Shown: positions 59,957 to 64,000 of the stretch, one piece after another
Position numbering within the stretch: the first letter of the stretch is position 1
Layout of the letters: each line of letters begins with the position of its first letter
Assembly: GCA_030431585.1 (NCBI GenBank)
Contig: JAUIIQ010000002.1
Span: forward strand, 1-64,000
Reading direction: 5' to 3'
DNA length: 64,000 bases
Origin: Gammaproteobacteria bacterium
GTDB taxonomy: Bacteria > Pseudomonadota > Gammaproteobacteria > Pseudomonadales > Halieaceae
The notes under the pieces: generated by a model
Told to the model about the DNA's origin: nothing
Database searches by the model: none
Seen by the model: only the letters and a program-made list of their open reading frames with translations
Program-made: the position numbers and the translations under genes

Positions 59957-60931
59957 ATGTCATCTTACGATTCAGTTCGCCTCAACAAGTTTATCAGCGA
60001 CTCGGGGTATTGCTCGCGCAGGGAAGCGGACAAGTTGATTGCCAGTAATCAGGTGAAAGTGAATGGCAGGCGACCTGAGCTGGGCACGCGGATAGATCCC
60101 GGTGATGTCGTCGAGGTTTGCGGTCAAGTTATACAAGGCAGATTCGAGGACAAGTCTGACCGTGTGTACATTGCCTATAACAAACCCGTTGGTATTACCT
60201 GTACCACTGAACAGACAGTGAAAGGCAATATTGTTGATGCTATCGATCACGATCACCGCATTTTTCCGATTGGTCGCCTGGACAAACCTTCCGAGGGCCT
60301 GATTCTGCTCACCAGCGACGGTGATATCGTCAATAAAATACTGCGAGCAGAAAATGCGCACGAGAAGGAGTATCTGGTTTCGGTCAACAAACCCCTGGCA
60401 CCCGGGTTCGTCGAAAAGATGTCCCGGGGGGTGCCAATACTGGATACAGTAACCCGGCCCTGCAAGGTTAGAGCGGTAGGCAAGTCGGCTTTTCGGATCA
60501 CCCTCACGCAAGGACTCAATCGGCAGATTCGTCGTATGTGCGAATATCTCGGCTATGAGGTCAGGCAGTTGGTCAGGCTGCGCATTATGAATGTCGAGCT
60601 TGGGCGTTTGAAACCCGGGCAATGGCGCAATCTTACCCGTCAGGAGATGGAGCAGATTCACGCCGCCATTGCCAACTCCAGAAGCGAGTCGGGTGGCGGG
60701 GCGGCGCAACCGGCAAGAAACAGGATGCAGACCGGGAAAAAAGCAAGAGCCGGGGGCCCACAGGCAAATACAGCAAGAAAACCGGCCGGCAAGTCGCGCC
60801 AGTCCGCGGGACATGCGGGCCGCAACAGCGACAAAAAGAACGAGGGCAGGGGAAGCAAGCGAGGGGAGGGTAGGAGACCTGGCCGGCCGGCGTCGAAGAA
60901 GTCGCCCCCGGGTGGCAAGCGACGCAAATAG
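59957..60931 (+). CDS. rluF: 23S rRNA pseudouridine synthase RluF-like, with long basic C-terminal tail
   Basis: VRLNKFISDSGYCSRREADKLIASNQVKVNG (S4); PIGRLDKPSEGLILLTSDGDIVNKIL; GLNRQIRRMCEYLGYEV. Confidence 0.88.
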   Translation: MSSYDSVRLNKFISDSGYCSRREADKLIASNQVKVNGRRPELGTRIDPGDVVEVCGQVIQGRFEDKSDRVYIAYNKPVGITCTTEQTVKGNIVDAIDHDHRIFPIGRLDKPSEGLILLTSDGDIVNKILRAENAHEKEYLVSVNKPLAPGFVEKMSRGVPILDTVTRPCKVRAVGKSAFRITLTQGLNRQIRRMCEYLGYEVRQLVRLRIMNVELGRLKPGQWRNLTRQEMEQIHAAIANSRSESGGGAAQPARNRMQTGKKARAGGPQANTARKPAGKSRQSAGHAGRNSDKKNEGRGSKRGEGRRPGRPASKKSPPGGKRRK

Positions 60932-60954
60932 CCATACGACACGCTTCCTTACCA

Positions 60955-62196
60955 ATGAATACTTCTGAGCAGTTCTACGATGTGATCATACTCGGCGCTG
61001 GCGCGTCAGGCTTGATGTGTGCGGCTGTGGCAGGGCGCCGTGGCCTGTCTGTGCTGGTATTGGAAAAAGCCAACAAGGTCGGCAAGAAGATCCTGATGTC
61101 CGGAGGTGGACGCTGCAACTTCACCAATTATTTTGTAGAGCCTGATAACTTTATCTCGTCCAACCCGCACTTTTGTAAGTCAGCCCTCAAGCAGTTCACA
61201 GCATGGGACTTTATCGCCATGGTGGAACGGCATGGGATAGAGTATGAAGAGCGCAGGCACAGCCAGCTTTTCTGCGTGGGCTCCGCGAAGGAGATACTCG
61301 CGATGTTGCTTGCAGAATGCGATGACGCCGGTGTTATTGTTCAAAGCAGAAGCAGTGTGGGCAGCGTTACCAGCCTGGACTCGGGGGCCGGCGTCTCGCC
61401 CGGCGCGCGGGCGCGTTATCAGGTGGCAGTAGCGCAAGCCGGGCAGTCCCGTTTGCTATCCTGTCGATCACTGGTAGTGGCAACTGGTGCTTTATCGATC
61501 CCGACTCTGGGAGGTAGCGGCTATGGCTACGAACTGGCGCGGCAGTTTTCACTGCCGGTCACGGAGCGGCGTGCCGGCCTTGTGCCGTTCATGTTCAGCG
61601 ATTCACTCAAGCCACTGTGTGAACGTCTTTCCGGGCTCGCGCTGGAAGTTGAGTTGAGCTGCGGGGACCATTCGTTCCTTGAGAACATACTGTTTACCCA
61701 CAGGGGTATCAGCGGGCCTGCGGCCTTGCAGGTATCCAACTACTGGTTTCCGGGCGACGAGCTTATTATCAACCTGTTACCGGTAACAGATGCCACCGCC
61801 TGGCTGCTGCAGGAGAAGCGAATGTCGGGTAGGAGCCTGCTCAGAAGCAGGCTTCAGCAGCGCCTGTCCAGGCCCCTGGTAACCGAGTTGCAGGCGCTAT
61901 GGTGGGCTGACTTTGCTGAAAAACCCCTGGCTGAATACACCGATCAGCGTCTGGCACTTATAGGCCAGCGCCTCAATAGCTGGCACGTAAAACCGTCGGC
62001 AAGCGAAGGTTACCGAACGGCGGAGGTGACGCTTGGCGGTGTGGATACAGATGCCCTTGATTCCAAAACCATGGAGACACGACAACACCCCGGACTCTTC
62101 TTCGTCGGGGAGGTGGTGGACGTAAGTGGACATCTTGGGGGTTTCAACTTCCAGTGGGCCTGGTCCTCTGCCTACGTCGCTGGGTCAAACTGCTGA
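60955..62196 (+). CDS. HI0933/YhiN-family NAD(P)/FAD-dependent oxidoreductase
   Basis: DVIILGAGASGLMCAAVAGRRGLSVLVLEKANKVGKKILMSGGGRCNFTN; GGFNFQWAWSSAYVAG. Confidence 0.93.
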   Translation: MNTSEQFYDVIILGAGASGLMCAAVAGRRGLSVLVLEKANKVGKKILMSGGGRCNFTNYFVEPDNFISSNPHFCKSALKQFTAWDFIAMVERHGIEYEERRHSQLFCVGSAKEILAMLLAECDDAGVIVQSRSSVGSVTSLDSGAGVSPGARARYQVAVAQAGQSRLLSCRSLVVATGALSIPTLGGSGYGYELARQFSLPVTERRAGLVPFMFSDSLKPLCERLSGLALEVELSCGDHSFLENILFTHRGISGPAALQVSNYWFPGDELIINLLPVTDATAWLLQEKRMSGRSLLRSRLQQRLSRPLVTELQALWWADFAEKPLAEYTDQRLALIGQRLNSWHVKPSASEGYRTAEVTLGGVDTDALDSKTMETRQHPGLFFVGEVVDVSGHLGGFNFQWAWSSAYVAGSNC

Positions 62197-62313
62197 AACC
62201 AGGCGCAGCGGCCGTACGCCAGGGCAGGCACTATAGGCAGACTGCAAGGTTACAGCGGCGAGCGCTTGCTCCCCTGTCCTCGTCAGTTCAAGGTTAGGAT
62301 TCGCCTGGAATAT

Positions 62314-62350
62314 TTAGTAATTAAAGTATATTATATATTTTAGTTATTAA
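62314..62350. promoter_or_regulatory. 37-bp AT-rich imperfect palindrome, candidate MarR operator overlapping a promoter
   Basis: ttagtaattaaagtatat-t-atatattttagttattaa: 15 of 18 half-site positions are complementary. Ends 15 bp before the TTG start at 62366. Confidence 0.7.
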
Positions 62351-62365
62351 CGTCGGGGCATCCGT

Positions 62366-63241
62366 TTGTCAGCCAACTTCCAGAGCAGTTGCGCTTATCT
62401 GATACATGATACTGGCCAGGCCTTTCGTCGAAGGTTTGGCCGGCAAATTGCGAGCCTGGGCTTTACTCAAACCCATTGGCGCATTCTCGGTTTTTTGAAC
62501 CGTACAGGGCCGATTGGTCAGTCCCGGATTGCGGAATTACTGGTGTTGCACAAAGTCCCGGTGGGTATCGCGCTCAACGAACTGGAACGAGAGGGTTGGA
62601 TTACCCGTGTTCCCATGGCGGCAGATCGGCGCGCCCGGGTGGTGGAGCTGGCGCCGCGTGCGCAGCCGGTTGTTGCCAATCTGAAAGCAGAGTTCGATGC
62701 GCTGGAAGCGAGAATGATGGCCAGTCTTGGTCACCAGGCCGCACGCCGCCTGCCCAAAGCACTACGCAAGATCAGGGATGCATTGCGCGATGAGTCTCTG
62801 GAGAACATCGAGGTAAAGGACGAGTCGCCGCTCTGGTTGTTGCTTGACTGCTCCCGCCACTTGATGCGCAGGCTGGATGTTCGCCTGGAAGGCCTGGGTT
62901 TTACGCGCACACAGTGGTTTGTGCTCAACGCCTTGTACCACGCCGGCGACCAGACACAGACAGACCTGGCACGGCAGCTGGACATGTCGGCAGCCCAGCT
63001 GGGTAAGTTGCTCGATCAGCTGCAGCAGGAGGGCTGGATAGAGCGTCATCCAGATTTACTCGACAGGCGAGTAAAGCGCCTTGATATACGACCAGAACAA
63101 CGGCGCAAGATTGCCAGCATACGCCGTCAGTTCGATCACAGTCACAACACATTATTGGACGTTCTTGACACGGCTGATCGCGGCGAGCTTGCGCGCAGCC
63201 TCGAGTGCTTGAGGTCGTACCTGAGGAAAGATTGCGCATGA
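62366..63241 (+). CDS. fused tandem (double) MarR-family transcriptional regulator
   Basis: Two MarR-type wHTH units: GFTQTHWRILGFLNRTGPIGQSRIAELLVLHKVPVGIALNELEREGWITRVPMAADRRARVVEL and GFTRTQWFVLNALYHAGDQTQTDLARQLDMSAAQLGKLLDQLQQEGWIERHPDLLDRRVKRLDI. Confidence 0.85.
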   Translation: MSANFQSSCAYLIHDTGQAFRRRFGRQIASLGFTQTHWRILGFLNRTGPIGQSRIAELLVLHKVPVGIALNELEREGWITRVPMAADRRARVVELAPRAQPVVANLKAEFDALEARMMASLGHQAARRLPKALRKIRDALRDESLENIEVKDESPLWLLLDCSRHLMRRLDVRLEGLGFTRTQWFVLNALYHAGDQTQTDLARQLDMSAAQLGKLLDQLQQEGWIERHPDLLDRRVKRLDIRPEQRRKIASIRRQFDHSHNTLLDVLDTADRGELARSLECLRSYLRKDCA

Positions 63242-64000
63242 CCGCATCAGATAGCGTAAAGACCGCTGACCAGGAAGCCACGTACCCGGAAGATGGAAGA
63301 GGGAAGCGACGCATTCAGGGTGTTGCATTAGTCTTTGCGGTAGCAGTGATGCTGGCCCTGGCGGGTTACTGGATACAGCAGCGCGCGACGCATGTGTACA
63401 GTGACGATGCAAGAATCGCTTCACGCATGATCGAGGTGAGCGCGGAGGCCGCCGGTCAACTGGTTGCCTTTTCCATAGAGCAGGGTCAGGCAATTGCATC
63501 GGGAGACCTTATTGCCCAGATAGACGATAGTGAGGCCCGTTTCTTGTTGGCCGAGCTGCAATCTGAACTGGATGCCAGCCTGACCAGTTCCCACAAACTG
63601 CAGGCGCAGATTGAGCAGGTAACGCAGAGCACCGGGGGCTCACTACAGGCTGCCGAATCGAAACTGCAGGCTGCCCTCGCTTCGCAGGAAGCGGCACGCT
63701 TTGACCTGGAGCTCAAGCGCAGCGAATGGGAGCGCGCCAACACCTTGTTGGAACGGAAGATTATCTCCGCGCAAAGCTGGGAAAACGCGCGCAATGCTGA
63801 GCATCAGGCAGCCCAGGCACTGCAGCGCGCGACTGCCGACGTTGCCAACGCCCGCGCCGTGGTACTGGAGGCTCAGGCAGCACAGTCAGGGTTGAAGGTG
63901 CTTGCCCAGGAGCGTGTCGCCCTGGAGCACGAGCAAAGCCGGATCAGGGCCCGCATCAGCAGACAACAGGTGGTAGTGGACAAGCTGCGCATAACGGCGC
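63238..64000 (+). CDS. HlyD/EmrA-type membrane fusion protein (partial, runs off window)
   Basis: N-terminal TM, VYSDDARIASRMIEVSAEAAGQLVAFSIEQGQAIASGDLIAQIDDSEA, coiled coil. ATGA overlap with MarR stop. Confidence 0.9.
   Translation, partial: MTASDSVKTADQEATYPEDGRGKRRIQGVALVFAVAVMLALAGYWIQQRATHVYSDDARIASRMIEVSAEAAGQLVAFSIEQGQAIASGDLIAQIDDSEARFLLAELQSELDASLTSSHKLQAQIEQVTQSTGGSLQAAESKLQAALASQEAARFDLELKRSEWERANTLLERKIISAQSWENARNAEHQAAQALQRATADVANARAVVLEAQAAQSGLKVLAQERVALEHEQSRIRARISRQQVVVDKLRITA

Noticed and set aside
1-64000. CRISPR arrays, phage genes, IS transposases, toxin-antitoxin or defence islands
   Set aside because: Looked for regularly spaced repeats, integrase/transposase motifs and small toxin-like pairs; none convincing.
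1-64000. tRNA or rRNA genes
   Set aside because: No cloverleaf with GGTTCGAATCC-type T-arm or conserved rRNA stretch recognised. The ggttcgac at 257-264 is the loop of the inverted repeat, not a tRNA.

Overview
This 64 kb window looks like a chromosomal segment of a GC-rich gammaproteobacterium. A marine Halieaceae/Cellvibrionales-type origin is an inference from gene content only. It is gene-dense, with about 50 supportable CDSs on both strands. I saw no rRNA, no tRNA, no CRISPR array and no transposase. The left part is mostly housekeeping or uncharacterised genes: DUF533/YebE, Bax inhibitor-1, HPF/RaiA, nhaR-type LysR, Old-Yellow-Enzyme, BON-LysM, DUF3604, DUF2058, LLM flavin oxidoreductase, DUF6351, a K+ channel, a 1352-aa uncharacterised envelope protein, and a signal-peptide SurE. 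The middle holds lipid, redox and signalling genes: two NAD(P)-binding proteins with export or membrane signals, a BASS transporter, two MAPEG paralogs, a PlsB-like acyltransferase, an EAL-HDOD and an HDOD protein, enoyl-CoA hydratase, sterol desaturase, and a coupled DUF2256/DUF2452 pair. From 36.8 to 47.4 kb, same-strand genes encode a peptide-type ABC importer with a C-terminally membrane-anchored binding protein, a TonB-dependent receptor, an Asp/Glu/hydantoin-type racemase and two tandem NTF2/SnoaL-like paralogs. A perfect UUCG hairpin lies between receptor and racemase. The right part carries transporters or channels and an RNA-metabolism neighbourhood (RIO kinase, DbpA, S4, RhlE, RluF). 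The window ends in a fused double-MarR regulator preceded by a long AT-rich palindrome and translationally coupled to an EmrA/HlyD adaptor that runs off the edge. The findings I rate most worth following are the double-MarR/palindrome/efflux unit, the ABC-TBDR-racemase-NTF2 locus with its hairpin, the exported or anchored Rossmann-fold pair, the 1352-aa protein, the perfect CRP-type site upstream of the EAL-HDOD gene, and the nested inverted repeats at 1-320. All family names are from recognition of motifs and sequence feel; no database search was run.
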